Positions 22,235-33,136 of a DNA stretch of 64,000 nt are shown piece by piece; within the stretch, counting starts at the first letter, position 1; each line of letters opens with the position of its first letter. The position numbers and the translations under genes are program-made. The notes beneath the pieces are model-generated. The model was not told where the DNA came from, did no database searches, and saw only the letters and a program-made list of their open reading frames with translations. Origin of the DNA: Mercurialis annua (Eukaryota > Streptophyta > Magnoliopsida > Malpighiales > Euphorbiaceae); the NCBI RefSeq assembly GCF_937616625.2, contig NC_065575.1:7633501-7697500 (forward strand). Reading direction: 5' to 3'.

Positions 22235-24800
22235 TTATAGACAACTTGTGGGCTGAACAACGCCAGAAGCAGATCCATCAGCATTAATACATGATGCTTC
22301 AGCTGGCTGATTATTGTAAGTAAGCTTTAGGTCTTGTAATTTTATTCCACTGCATGGATATTTCTTACTGCAGCTAAATTTTACCGCAACTTCTGTTGCT
22401 GATGATCCATGTATGTCTAGGTATGTCACATCACTAATTTTTACCCCAGAAACCTGTTCAAAAAATAAAGTATAATTCAGTTTAATATATAATTAACATT
22501 ACTTTTTTTTAAAGTAAATTAGCTTCATTTTTGGAACTCAAATTAAAAGATATTAATATAGGGAAGAAAATAGAAATTAAAGCTAACCTGGCCAGGGCAA
22601 TTCTTTTCATCAGGGCAGTAATTTTGGTCAATTACAATTGGATTCTCAACATTATTCATGACAACATGCTGAAATTTAATATTTCTTGCAAATCCATTAC
22701 TGGCTCTTCCCCAAGTCTTGATTCTGACTCCATTTTGTGTACCCGTAAATGTCGAACTTATGACTGTCACATTTTGTACACCATTTTCTTGAACATCCTT
22801 ACCTAAACTTCCAATGCTGTCACACATTTGATACTACTTTAATATACATATCCATATCACTATCAAAAAAGGCATTTATTAAATATTAAATTGCGCAAAG
22901 GGTTAATTCGGTCCTTCAACTTGCGACTTAGGATCAAATAATTCGGTTTTAATTATTTGAATAAATTAAGGACAATACTCTCTATATTTGAGTCAATTAA
23001 GAAATAAATTATACAAAATGAACAAGTTCATGAATTGTAATGACTCAATTTTGTCCATTGACCTAAAAATAAAGAATTTTGTCTTTGATTGATTAAAAAA
23101 TTGAGTATTGTCCTTAATGGATCAAAATAGCTAAGAATGGGTTATTTAATTGAATAATAAGTTCAGGGATCAAATTGACCCTTTATTTATATTTAATATA
23201 TTTGGTCATTTATTTTATCACCTTATTCCATGGCCTGGACCGCACGCGACATTTTCGATCCATAAACTTGATGTTCCGGGACCAATTGATACACAATCAT
23301 CTCCTGTTCCGATTTTGGAATTGAGGATTGTGACGCCGGTTGACGCTTCGACGTGAATGCCGTCGGTATTTGGGCTATTTCCGGCGGCTGTGATTTTTAA
23401 ACTTTGAACTTTGACGTTTTGGCATTCGTTGATGACGATGTGGAATAATTGGCTATTTAGTGATGCTAATCCTTTGATTATAATGTTGTTTGAATTTGTG
23501 AATTCAAGTGACTGCACATGTTACAGGAATAATTTTCAGAATATTTGTAAATGCAGACTGTTAATAATTAAAATTGACTCCATACTTATTTGCACATGGG
23601 CTACCCTTTACACGTTCTTAAATGTTAAAAAAATGGATAATTAAATTCTTTGGATATTACTTTTCTTATGGAAGGAATCTGAATTTTGGGTTTAAAATGA
23701 TTATTTTATCTGTTGATATCAAGTGCTATTATGTCTAAATTTTAAAGTATGTCATGTTTAAAACAGAGTAATAATCAAAATAAGTGAAGATTATTCCTAC
23801 ATCTAATTCTTATGAATTTCATTCACACGAAGATTCCTATAATGAATCCGAAAATATAAGACTAATGGCGGAAAAAACTTAAATTTTTACGACTTGTTAT
23901 AATCTAAAAGTCAAACTATTTTATGTTGGAAAAACACTAATGCAGCTGGCAAAATCAGTATATATTTTAGTGTACGTGTAAAATAATTTGGTATTTCGAT
24001 TTGTCCAAATTTAAAAGTTGTGATTAATTTTATTAGTTACAAATATAGTTCGAATCGTAATTACAAAACACGTTAAAGTTTGCAGTTTAAGATTCATTTA
24101 ATCCTAATTATGATCTACAAAATATAAAAATATAAATGAGTTAAAGTTCAATTAGGCTCACGATCTAGTCGAAGTGAACTTTGTAATGTTCAAACTCGAC
24201 TCAGCAATTGAGTGTAGCTCAAATCCAGCTCGACTCTTCAAATATCTAGTCAATGTTAAATATTTTTCGAATTTATTAGTAACATCTCGAGACTCGAGAG
24301 TTGGTTCAACTCGGTTACGATCTTATGGACCTTAACAATTACATGAGAGAACTTACCGTTGCACCATAAGGACAACTCTTGCCGGAAGACTTACAAGACC
24401 ACAATCCAGTGCCTTGACCATCAAGTGTACCACCAGAAATAGTAACTCCATTAACATGTTCAAAGATTATCCAATTCTTTAAACTTCCGATCACCTTATA
24501 ATTCGAAGGAGCCACAAGAGTTCCTCTTATACTAAACCCGATACCATTATTTTTACAAGGACCTTGAAATGCAATTTTGTTGAGATAAAATCTCCCATTA
24601 GGAACATTAATGGTGACGGATTTTGTAGAAGCGCACGCTTGTGTCCAGGCAGTAAGAAACGCCTTCGTCGAATCCGTTTTTCCATCGGGTTTCGCCCCGA
24701 AATTTAGCACATTGTATTGTATGGAAGCCATTGTTGAATATGATGAGAAGATGGAAGCTAAGAGAAGTAGATAAATAATACGGCTCATTGTATGTGCCAT
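22235..24800 (-). CDS. Polygalacturonase (GH28), gene 2, four exons
   Basis: Exons on the minus strand are 24357-24800, 23222-23511, 22588-22816 and 22235-22453, giving 393 residues plus stop. All junctions are GT-AG; the exon 2 donor is the weaker GTGATA. A signal peptide occupies about residues 1-25, with Met1 at 24800. GH28 motifs [23 protein letters not shown] and RIKTWG are intact. The product should be a secreted pectin-degrading polygalacturonase, close to the exo-type group by its length and its lack of a propeptide. Exons 2, 3 and 4 have exactly the lengths of those in the gene at 6998-10149, and roughly three quarters of the last-exon residues agree, so the two are tandem duplicates. 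Introns are 845, 405 and 134 bp; intron 2 contains a probable MITE. Confidence 0.95.
22900..23181. mobile_element. Probable MITE in intron 2 of gene 2
   Basis: Fills most of the 405-bp intron. The left end GGGTTAATTCGGTCCTTCAACTT pairs imperfectly with the right end AGTTCAGGGATCAAATTGACCC, and internal CAATTTTGTCC / GGACAATACTC stretches also pair. I could not find a convincing flanking duplication. Confidence 0.5.
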
Positions 24801-24880
24801 TTAGAGGTTAAGAGAGAAGTAAAGAGAGAATTGTGTTTGCTAAAATGCTGAGTAGTGGGATTGGAAGCATTTGAACTAAG

Positions 24881-24888
24881 TATTTATA
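24881..24888 (-). promoter_or_regulatory. TATA box of polygalacturonase gene 2
   Basis: TATAAATA on the minus strand, about 80 bp upstream of the ATG at 24800, in the context CCCTATAAATACTTAG. Confidence 0.75.
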
Positions 24889-26033
24889 GGGATTTTTGTA
24901 GTGGGAAAACAAAAAATAAATAAATTAAAAGGTGTTATTGTATTATATGAAACTCTATTTTTGGTAAATTCTTACATTTTTATATATTTGGACAGTTAAC
25001 TTCATATGATATGATAACATTAGAGCATTGTGTTCACATGATAAGGTGACATAATGGATTTATTTTATATCTTGCCCAACTATTTATTTTTAGGAATACT
25101 TTGTTCTTTTCTTATGTTTATTTTGCACATTTGCAATATATGTTTTAGGAAACTCTCATTTAGGTTAAAAAAGACATATTGATGCCAAAAAGATAAATTT
25201 TTTGGACTTTTTAAAAATTTAGCCAAACTTTTTAAAAGTTTTAAATCTAGCTCAATTTGACAAATTTGCAAGAAATATATCAATTTTTTTAAAATTGATT
25301 TAATTATGCATACAATAACAATTGAACGTGCATATTTGTTAAGAAATTGAAAACAAATATAGATGCCGATTGGAAATGTTACATGGTTCGAATAAATCAA
25401 TCTTAAAAAATATTATATTAATTTTGAAAAGTTAAATAGATTTTCCAAAAATTGGCTAAATTTAGGATAAATTTACAGCTTTTTAAAGTTTTGGATGTAC
25501 AAGTTTGGCTAGTATCATTAGGCCAACAACAATTAATTGCATGCATTTCTGTAGTCATAGATTCCCAGAATTTAAGTCATAGTAAATTAAAAAGGCCTAT
25601 GGCTCCCGTAAAGTTATACTTTGCCTTTATAAATTGAAGGGTCAAATAGTAATAATAGAGTTTGAGTGGGATTAAAATGAAATTTAGGAATAGTTTAGTT
25701 CACTAAAAATGACTACTATTAATAATTGCGTAGCTAATATTTAAACTTGGATAATTAGAGATCACGGCAACATGGAAGTGATCGTGACAAGTGGAGTGAA
25801 AAACGGAGAAGGAAACGATAGCCTCTGTTGCTGTTATTAGAAAATTAAACAAAAAAAATTATAAATCATGATTTTCGTTCTCTTTTCTTCATTCAATAGC
25901 TGTTAGTACTATTTTGTTATAATAACTACATGATCATAAGATAAGTGCACATGACATTAAATTTTAGGCAATAATTCCTTGCTCCAAAAGAAAGAAAAAG
26001 GAATAAAACATTATTTATATATTATGTCGATAA
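24889..26033. other. Intergenic DNA upstream of gene 2
   Basis: AT-rich; the part near 24900-25100 is the probable promoter. Frames at 25080-25400 and 25452-25637 have no recognisable content. Confidence 0.5.
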
Positions 26034-26204
26034 CATCGTGATAGGAGTAGAATTACTCCTATTTCCAAGGACTTTTTGTACGGTTATTCATGTGTTTAGC
26101 GTTGAATTTTATCTCGTTTTGGCCTTTATTTGTTATGTTCAAGTGTTGTAGACGTATGCATGAAATTGAATGTTTTATGAGCTTAATAGAGCAAACGCGG
26201 ACCT

Positions 26205-27611
26205 TGTTGACAATTTTACTCGCCAACTCGTAGTAAATTTGGAAGTCGGATATCGATCCCAGGAGGACTAAAAGTTTAAAGTGAGTGAATTATGATTTTG
26301 AACTTCAATTCGGAAAGCACACGAAGAGATTTGGTTTCAATTAATACTATGAACTAAACTCAAGCAACTACAATTAACAAATTAAGACAAGCAATAATAA
26401 AACGACTAATTGATTGAATGTATAAAAACGATAATTAAAAACGACTAAGGGTTGCTAATTCTGCCAAGCAATTCCTATGTAGATAGGTCGGGTATACGGG
26501 TATTGGTTCGGGTCGAGTCATTTTAAAGTATTTAAATCCGCTCTCTCGAGACGGAAGTCGAAGAACCGACAATTGGTTAATAAGTCGAAATCCAACTCAC
26601 TCTAACGCAATTGAATGTCGACTACACCAATCAATCCGATTAATCCGCAAACTCAAACAACCGCTAAATCCCTAAATCACTCTCGTGAATCTAGGTCTTA
26701 AGCTTTAACTAGGTCTATTTAATTAGTTCAACTCTCGCTCTCACTAATCAAACGCTAATCATGGATTAAGAGGCCAACTTAATCTAAGCATTAAGTAACC
26801 AATCATCTAGCAATCACAACTAGCAGTCATAACAACCCCTAGACTAGAGATTTAGCCAACCATCACTAATCTAGCATTAACTACTAAGCAATAATCAATA
26901 AACACAATAAAATTTAGAGTAATTACCTTAAGCAAGAAGGGAAGCAATATCATAAAATAATGAAAGTAGAAAACCAAAAGCTTGCATTAATAGAGATAAA
27001 ACCCAAATTACAAAATTTGGAAATTAAATGAAGAACACCAAGAACAATGTTGATGTTTTTGCTAAAAGTAGATAGAAATATAATAACTAAAAGCTAGATA
27101 ATATTTTGAATCTTACACTAACGATTCATGCCTTAAAATTAAGATAAGGATGTTTTTATAGTACATCTCAAAGATGAAATAAAAAGACACCTAATATAAG
27201 AGTGTTTGGCCAAATAAGGAAGCAGGCCTAAATCTTGAGCCTTGAAATTTGAAAGTTGAGAATTAAATTTGTACTGGTCCAGATCGTGACCCTCAGGTCC
27301 AGATCGTGATCTTTCTTAGAGCATTCCTCTCGGTACATTTTTCATGTCTGGTCACGATCGTGGCCCTCAAGGTCCAGATCGTGACCTCCTTTAAAAAGGG
27401 CTCTTCGCCGCTTTCTTGCTCCAAAACTTTGCCGAATCGAATTCTTTGCCGGTTCTTTCCGCTTTTTGGGCCAAATAGTCTCCATTACGCTCCAATCCTC
27501 CTGAAATACATACACATACGATAAGACACCAAAATGCCTCAAAAGACGTGCTACAATGTATCAAAACGTAATGGGAACGACTCTAGATATAGTAGTATTT
27601 TACTCCTAAAA
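26205..27611 (-). mobile_element. Solo LTR, Athila-type
   Basis: A 1407-bp LTR on the minus strand, inserted in the plus-strand LTR at 26039. Its 3' end is TGTTGACAATTTT on the plus strand; its 5' end reads TTTTAGGAGTAAAATAC on the minus strand, so the usual TGAT start has mutated. It is flanked by a perfect 5-bp duplication GACCT (26200-26204 and 27612-27616). It is clearly homologous to the LTR at 28412-29787 but has a different palindrome cluster (27285-27390). Confidence 0.9.
27285..27390. repeat. Palindrome cluster, GGTCCAGATCGTGACC type
   Basis: Four units related to GGTCCAGATCGTGACC / GGTCACGATCGTGG lie 220-330 bp from the LTR start at 27611. The core CACGATCGTG is a perfect palindrome. 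Confidence 0.85.
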
Positions 27612-27669
27612 GACCTCAGTGAAGAATCGTGAAGCTTTGGTGATTTCGAAGTGATTTCGGAGTAAAAAA

Positions 27670-27865
27670 GGAGTTGTCGCGTCGCCACAAAGGGGGTAGC
27701 GTCGCGCCGGTTGAAGAAAATGAAATCCCTCTTGGCAGAAGAAACACACGACGGAAAAGTGACAACCTCGCGTCGTGCGTTGGAAAATCATGGGTGTCGC
27801 GTCGCAACTGGGGGTGTTGCGTCGCGACACCAAGGACTGTTCGAGCTCTATCGCGTACGCGACAC
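27670..27865. repeat. Palindrome cluster, GTCGCG type
   Basis: At least five units related to GTCGCGTCGC or its complement GCGTCGCGAC, plus ATCGCGTACGCGAC, within the plus-strand LTR that starts at 26039. After removing the inserted LTR the cluster lies about 220-410 bp from that start. Open frames crossing it are artefacts of the high GC content. Confidence 0.8.
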
Positions 27866-28411
27866 CCAAGAAACTTGCACACCGATATTACAATTTTGGC
27901 CCTACGAGTTCGCGAGTAAAAGACTGTAGTCCCGAAGCATTCTAGACATTACATATAGTTCGAAATCAGAGACTATCCTATTTTGTTTCAGGTATAAATA
28001 GACATTGATTACATCTTGTAAATGGTTCGATTAATTACTGTTTGTTTAGACATAAACCCTATTTTATAGTTTTTAGCTTTTCATCTATTCGTTCTTAGAT
28101 TGATTTCATTATTGTTTCGTCGATTATTGTTAGTTACATTCGAATAAAGTACGATTGATCTGAATTATATATTTAATATTTATTTTAATCTCAGAATGAA
28201 TTCCTTTTATATTTCTCTAAGTTTACCTATGATTATGCGTAGTTAAACCCTTCGTTGGGGATTATTAATCGAAATTATGTCCCTCTAATTGAATTGGAAT
28301 TATGGATTTTTATTCTTGATATGTTTTAATTAATGCTTAACCTAAACTGATCACTTAGCCTATGCCATTTGTTTTAGTTTAGCTCTCGAGAGTAAAATTG
28401 GAATACAACAA

Positions 28412-29787
28412 TGTTGAAAATTAACCCAACTTGTAGTAATTCGGAAGTCGGATGTCGATCCCACAGAGACAAGAGGTTTAAAGTGAATGAAATTGACTTT
28501 GATTTTCAATTCGGAAAGCAAAGAGTAATTGGATTTTTGATTAATAACAACGGAACTAAAAATTAAGCAATCACTAATTAGACTAAGAAGCAATTACGAA
28601 TTAAACAACTAATTGATTAAAGGATTAAAAACAATAATTAAAAGCGCCTAAGGGTTGCTAATCATGCCAACGAGATTCCTAGGTAATAGGTCGGGTATAC
28701 GGGTATTGGTTCGGGTCGAGCCATTCTAAGGTATCTAAATCCGCTCTCTCGAGCCGGAAGTTGAAGAACCGACAATTGATTAATGAGTCGAAATCCAACT
28801 CACTCTCGCGCAATTGGATGTCGACTACAACAATCAATCTGATTAATCCGCAAACTCAAACAACCGCTAAATCCCTAAATCACTCTCGCGCATTTAGGTC
28901 TTAAGCTTATGCTCAACTAGGTCTATTCGATTAGCTTAACTCTCGCCCTCACTAATCAAACACAAATCATAAATTAAGAAGCTAACTTAATCTTAGCATT
29001 AAGATCATTAAACACAACAAAATCCTAACCCATACAACCCTAACCAATCATCTAGCAATCATATATAGCAATCATAAACAACCCCTAGACTAGGGGTTTA
29101 GCTACTCATGATTAAAGTTAAAACAACAACTAAGCAAAAGTAAATCAACATAATAAAAGTGAGAAAGTTTACCTCAAATAACAATGAAGAACAATAAGGC
29201 ATGAACAAGATAATGAAGATTCAATAACTAAGAGAATAATTGCTAGAGTATTAATTGTTGCTACAAAAAGAGGCTTAACCTAAAATGTGACATAAGGTGC
29301 CTTTATATAGTAAAGCCCAAAAAGGAAATAAAAAACATCATATTACAAGCTTGTTTGGCCAAAAGTGGAAATGGGCCAAGAGAACACAAGAACCCAAAAG
29401 GATCTGAAATGCTGAAATCTGGGGCTTCTCGATCGAGAAGCTTCATTAAAGTCAGCTTCTCGATCGAGAAGCAATAATTCTCGAAAATCTGGAAAATATG
29501 GCCTTTCTTCTCGATCGAGAAGCCAAGGCATAATCTGCTTCTCGATCGAGACCATGCAGAAATAAACTTCATTCGATCTTTAATTGCTCTTTCGCTTCAA
29601 TCCATCTCCCGACTTCCAAATATCATCGATTCTTTGCTCTTTTGGACTCAAAACCCTTCACATACGCTACGTTTATCCTGAAACACTAACACATGTAATA
29701 AGCGATATAATCACTTGAAACATGCGATAAAAGTATACAAAGCGATGCAAAAGTGCCTCGTAATATAGGAGTATTTTACTCCTATCA
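28412..29787 (-). mobile_element. Solo LTR, Athila-type
   Basis: A 1376-bp LTR on the minus strand: the start TGATAGGAGTAAAATACTCC reads from 29787 and the end ...TTTTCAACA is at 28412. The flanking duplication AACAA is perfect (28407-28411 and 29788-29792). It interrupts the LTR that started at 26039. Intact TG...CA ends and a perfect duplication with no internal region mark it as a solo LTR formed by LTR-LTR recombination. Confidence 0.95.
29424..29550. repeat. Palindrome cluster, CTTCTCGATCGAGAAG
   Basis: Three full and one partial copy of the perfect 16-bp palindrome CTTCTCGATCGAGAAG, spaced 25-50 bp, about 235-360 bp from the LTR start at 29787. Confidence 0.9.
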
Positions 29788-30479
29788 AACAACATAATTA
29801 AAAACGTAGGAAATAATTGTGCGAGAGTGAATTAACGAGTGCGTGTTCTTTGGATTCGCTTCATAAACATTTAATTAATTAATAATTAGGTTAATCATTG
29901 TGCGAGAGTGAATAATTAATCTTCTACCAGTTAGTTCTATGCTTTTTCATGTAATTGCTCGAGAGAGAATTTTAGGTGTTTTCGATTAATCCGAAGCATA
30001 TCATAACAGTATAATCCATAACCCGAATCAAGTAAACAGCATAATGAAGATTAATGATTCCTGCTTTTTTCATTATTGTTAAAACTTCACTTTAATTACA
30101 ACTTTTACTTCAGTTAAATTTACATTGGTTAAATTTTGTCTCTAGTTAACTTAAACAAAATAAAAATATCTTATTAACTATCCAAATCGAGACTCCTAAC
30201 TGCTTGTATTCAGAAGCTTTCTCTGTGGGTACGATATATGGACTTTGCAGTCTGTATTACAAGTTGGCATACGTGCGCTTGCATATTTTTACCGACACAG
30301 CACGTTGTGTTGGTAAAATTAAATAATTAAATAATATTATTTCATAATTATGTTTTAATTGAAATTTCAATTGGGTACTATTATTTTATGTTTTTAGCTT
30401 TATTCAATTTAATATTTGAATTAGTTGGTAAAAGATGAATATTTAATTTAGTTTTAATTAGTTAATTAGGTTCATACAT

Positions 30480-30734
30480 GTCCTGTGCGGCGAAGCGCTT
30501 GCTTTTTTCACGTCGATGGCGTCATTCCTCTGTCCTTGACCTTGGCTTATCCCTTTTCCTTTCTTTCGACTCCTTGCTTTTTGCTTCCTTTCCTCTTATA
30601 GCTCTTCGCCCTTCGGCTAGCTCGAAATACTTTTGCGCTATTTTCACTAGGTTTGTGAAATTCGTGGGTTTGTTGACTAGCAGTTTGTCCACCAACTTCC
30701 CGAATCGTGTTCCCTCTCTTAGAACTTCGATGGC
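30480..30734 (-). pseudogene. gag fragment of an older gypsy element (C-terminal part)
   Basis: The minus strand codes for a stretch with FGKLVDKLLVNKP, NFTNLVKIAQKYFELAEGR and then a basic run, which matches the end of the gag core of Ty3/gypsy elements just before the nucleic-acid-binding part. It stops near 30522 and is truncated. The upstream part of the same gag lies at 47073-48325; a 16.3-kb Athila-type element separates them with a CATGT duplication, so the two pieces were once continuous. Confidence 0.75.
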
Positions 30735-30739
30735 CATGT

Positions 30740-31408
30740 TGATAGGAGTATTTTACTCCTATATTTAGGGTCGATTTTAGTCGGTTTTCATTATGTGTAG
30801 TATTGTTTTTATACATTATTTGGCGTTTTTACGTTTAATAGTGTTTGTTAGTGTTTCAGTGAAAATTAGGTGAAAACCGACTATTTGGGGCAAAATTATG
30901 GTGGATTGCGTGTACGAGTAAAAAGCGTAGCTTGCGGACGAAGGAATTGAAGTTCATGAACGAGATTGAGGAAAAAAGGATAGTTCCGTTCGAAAAAAGA
31001 TGATTCCCGAACGGAACAAACCATTCACGTTCGAAAAAACTGTAGACCGAAAGCTTTGATATCAGATTCCTTCTTGAGTCCCGAACGGAACAAGGCTTTT
31101 CCGTTCGGGACTCATGCTCACTCTGCATGTTTTCCGTTCGGGACTCATCTTTTTTCGAACGGAACTATCCTTTTTTCCTCAATCTCGTTCGTGAACTTCA
31201 ATTCCTTCGTCCGCAAGCTACGCTTTTTACTCGTACACGCAATCCACCATAATTTTGCCCCAAATAGTCGGTTTTCACCTAATTTTCACTGAAACACTAA
31301 CAAACACTATTAAACGTAAAAACGCCAAATAATGTATAAAAACAATACTACACATAATGAAAACCGACTAAAATCGACCCTAAATATAGGAGTAAAATAC
31401 TCCTATCA
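30740..31408. repeat. Palindrome of two LTR 5' ends, head to head
   Basis: The plus-strand LTR start (30740-31003) meets a minus-strand LTR start that reads from 31408 back to 31004. The outer 264 bp on each side are complementary with about one difference (ATGAAC against GTGAAC). The inner 140 bp are single-copy LTR sequence with TCCCGAACGG-type dyads. Frames on both strands here are artefacts of the symmetry. Confidence 0.9.
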
Positions 31409-31427
31409 AACCTCCTCACACTTAACC
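31409..31427 (-). other. Polypurine tract of the minus-strand element
   Basis: Directly before the LTR start at 31408 the minus strand reads TTAAGTGTGAGGAGGTT, preceded by a GCTTGAGGACAAGC hairpin. This is the usual plus-strand primer position next to a 3' LTR. The same sequence sits at 44408-44426 on the plus strand. Confidence 0.7.
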
Positions 31428-33136
31428 TTTGCTTGTCCTCAAGCAAGAAATAAATCTTACTCTAAAAAATATGTTAGAAATCCTTAGCATATAACTTAAC
31501 AATAAATCAATCAAAGAAATCCCCAACCCTATGAATAATATGAAAAACAACCTTCTAAAACCGACAACTAAATAATGATGCAATCGAATAACAATAATAA
31601 TTTTATGACATAATTCAATATAACAACGGTTACTAACTCATTAGTACAAGGTCAAATTGAATCACACTTCAAGCCTCACTATCACTTGCGGGACATGGAA
31701 AATAATCAATTTCTCACTTAGGCAAATCATAGCACAATTCAATAAAAACTAAGCTAATGGCATCAATATTTCAACAAGTAGGGTATATAACAAAGAAAGC
31801 TCACAATTGAAAACATGAATACTCACCATAAGCTTGCTCATAGTCCCGGACTCCGCTACTTGATTTGGTAATCAACAAAAATCATATGGTCTTTTATGGG
31901 TTGTAATGTGGCTAAGGTAAAGGGTAGATAAAAAGGTTAAACAAAGGCTAATTATCAACTTAATATACTATTTATTACTACTATTAACTTCTAGGTTGAT
32001 CTAACTCCGGTTTTGCGTTTATGTGAACTTATAACTTTCTTTTATTTTTGAATTTACGCTCTACTCATTGCTTTTTGCAATCTCAGAATTTTTCTCTTTT
32101 TGAAGCTTTTTGCTTGCAAATTTCTATCTTTTTTTTTTCTTTTTCAATCTTTTTCAAGGCGCAATCTTAATCTTTTAAGCACAATGTAGTTCACTTTTCT
32201 CTTTTCACTAATCTCGAGTTATTAATCACCTATATTCATCATAGTCATAACAAATAATATATAAAGTCGATAAGGTAAACAAAAGAGGTAAAGCATAGAA
32301 CGGTAAAGGGTAAAATACGGTAAAAAAAACAATAAAAAGGTTTAAGGCTCAAATTGGTGTAATCTAGGGAATAAAGGGTAGTCTATTTAAGTGGTCTAAA
32401 AGAAAGGTTATACCTAATTGCCATAATCATCTAATTGTTGAAAACTCAATCGTGTAACTTTAAACGGACACCGAGCAAGTTCTAGGAATAAAACATGAAA
32501 TCAATACTCACAACAAGGAAATTAAGCTCAAAACTCTCAAAAGTGTGTAGTGTTATGCCATAAACTTAATTCCTACAAAAATTATGCTACTTATGCCAAA
32601 AGTTTAAAAACGACTATACAAATAAACAATCGACATGTCATGAATCCGCATCAAGTTATTCAATTATGTTTCAACGATTTGAACAAGTCTAAATTTTGAA
32701 TTCACCCTTATTTCATCGGATTATGTCAACGAATTATTAAGTCATTAAGCAAGCATCGCTTATCAATTGTCGAATTAAGAAAACGCGTTCATACATTCAT
32801 TGATTCGGGGAAATCTAAGATTGACAAATTAATTAAGATACACACCAAATCAACTAACACTTTCATATTTAAAAGACAACGATTTAAAACGATACAAGAC
32901 CTTGAAATAAACTAATTTAACACCTAATACAATCTACTAAAAAGAAAATAACAACTTAATAAAAATAAACTAAAACTGAAAATAAAGATAAATCACCGAA
33001 AAATAACCCAAACGAAAAATAAATTTTTCTTCCCCCCTCCTCACACTATTTCTAGCTATGTCCCCAAAGCTAAGAAATAAGAAATAAAAATAGAAAAAAT
33101 TGGAAAGAGTTTGGGTTTAGAAAAACAAATCTCGCT
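31428..33136 (-). other. 3' non-coding region of the Athila-type element
   Basis: Between the end of the extra ORF (33137) and the polypurine tract there is no open frame of note. On the minus strand a second purine run, GAGGAGGGGGGAAGAAAAA, begins near 33050, just after the ORF. The plus-strand duplicate is 42698-44407. Confidence 0.65.

Larger units (their letters stand above)
26039..30299 (+). mobile_element. Athila-type LTR, split by two later solo LTRs
   Basis: A plus-strand LTR starts TGATAGGAGTAGAATTACTCC at 26039 and ends near CCGACACA at 30299. It is split by two minus-strand LTR insertions (26205-27611 and 28412-29787). Removing these and their duplications leaves about 1.47 kb. 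The start is the same palindromic GGAGT-ACTCC form as in the Athila LTRs at 30740 and 44427, and the tail (TCTGTGGGTACGATATATGG and onward) aligns with theirs. No internal retrotransposon sequence adjoins it, so it looks like a solo or truncated LTR. No flanking duplication was found. It carries its own palindrome cluster at 27670-27865. Confidence 0.75.

Noticed and set aside
27606..27929. Several overlapping 70-90 codon frames on both strands
   Set aside because: They cross the GC-rich palindrome cluster of an LTR; no conserved domain, and the frames on opposite strands mirror each other.
26034..30304. Target-site duplication for the outer plus-strand LTR
   Set aside because: Flanks CATCG and GCACG (or CGTTG) do not match well enough; the ends may have decayed or one side may be deleted.
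30856..31292. Two nearly identical 78-90 codon frames on opposite strands
   Set aside because: Both arise from the head-to-head LTR palindrome and have no coding significance.
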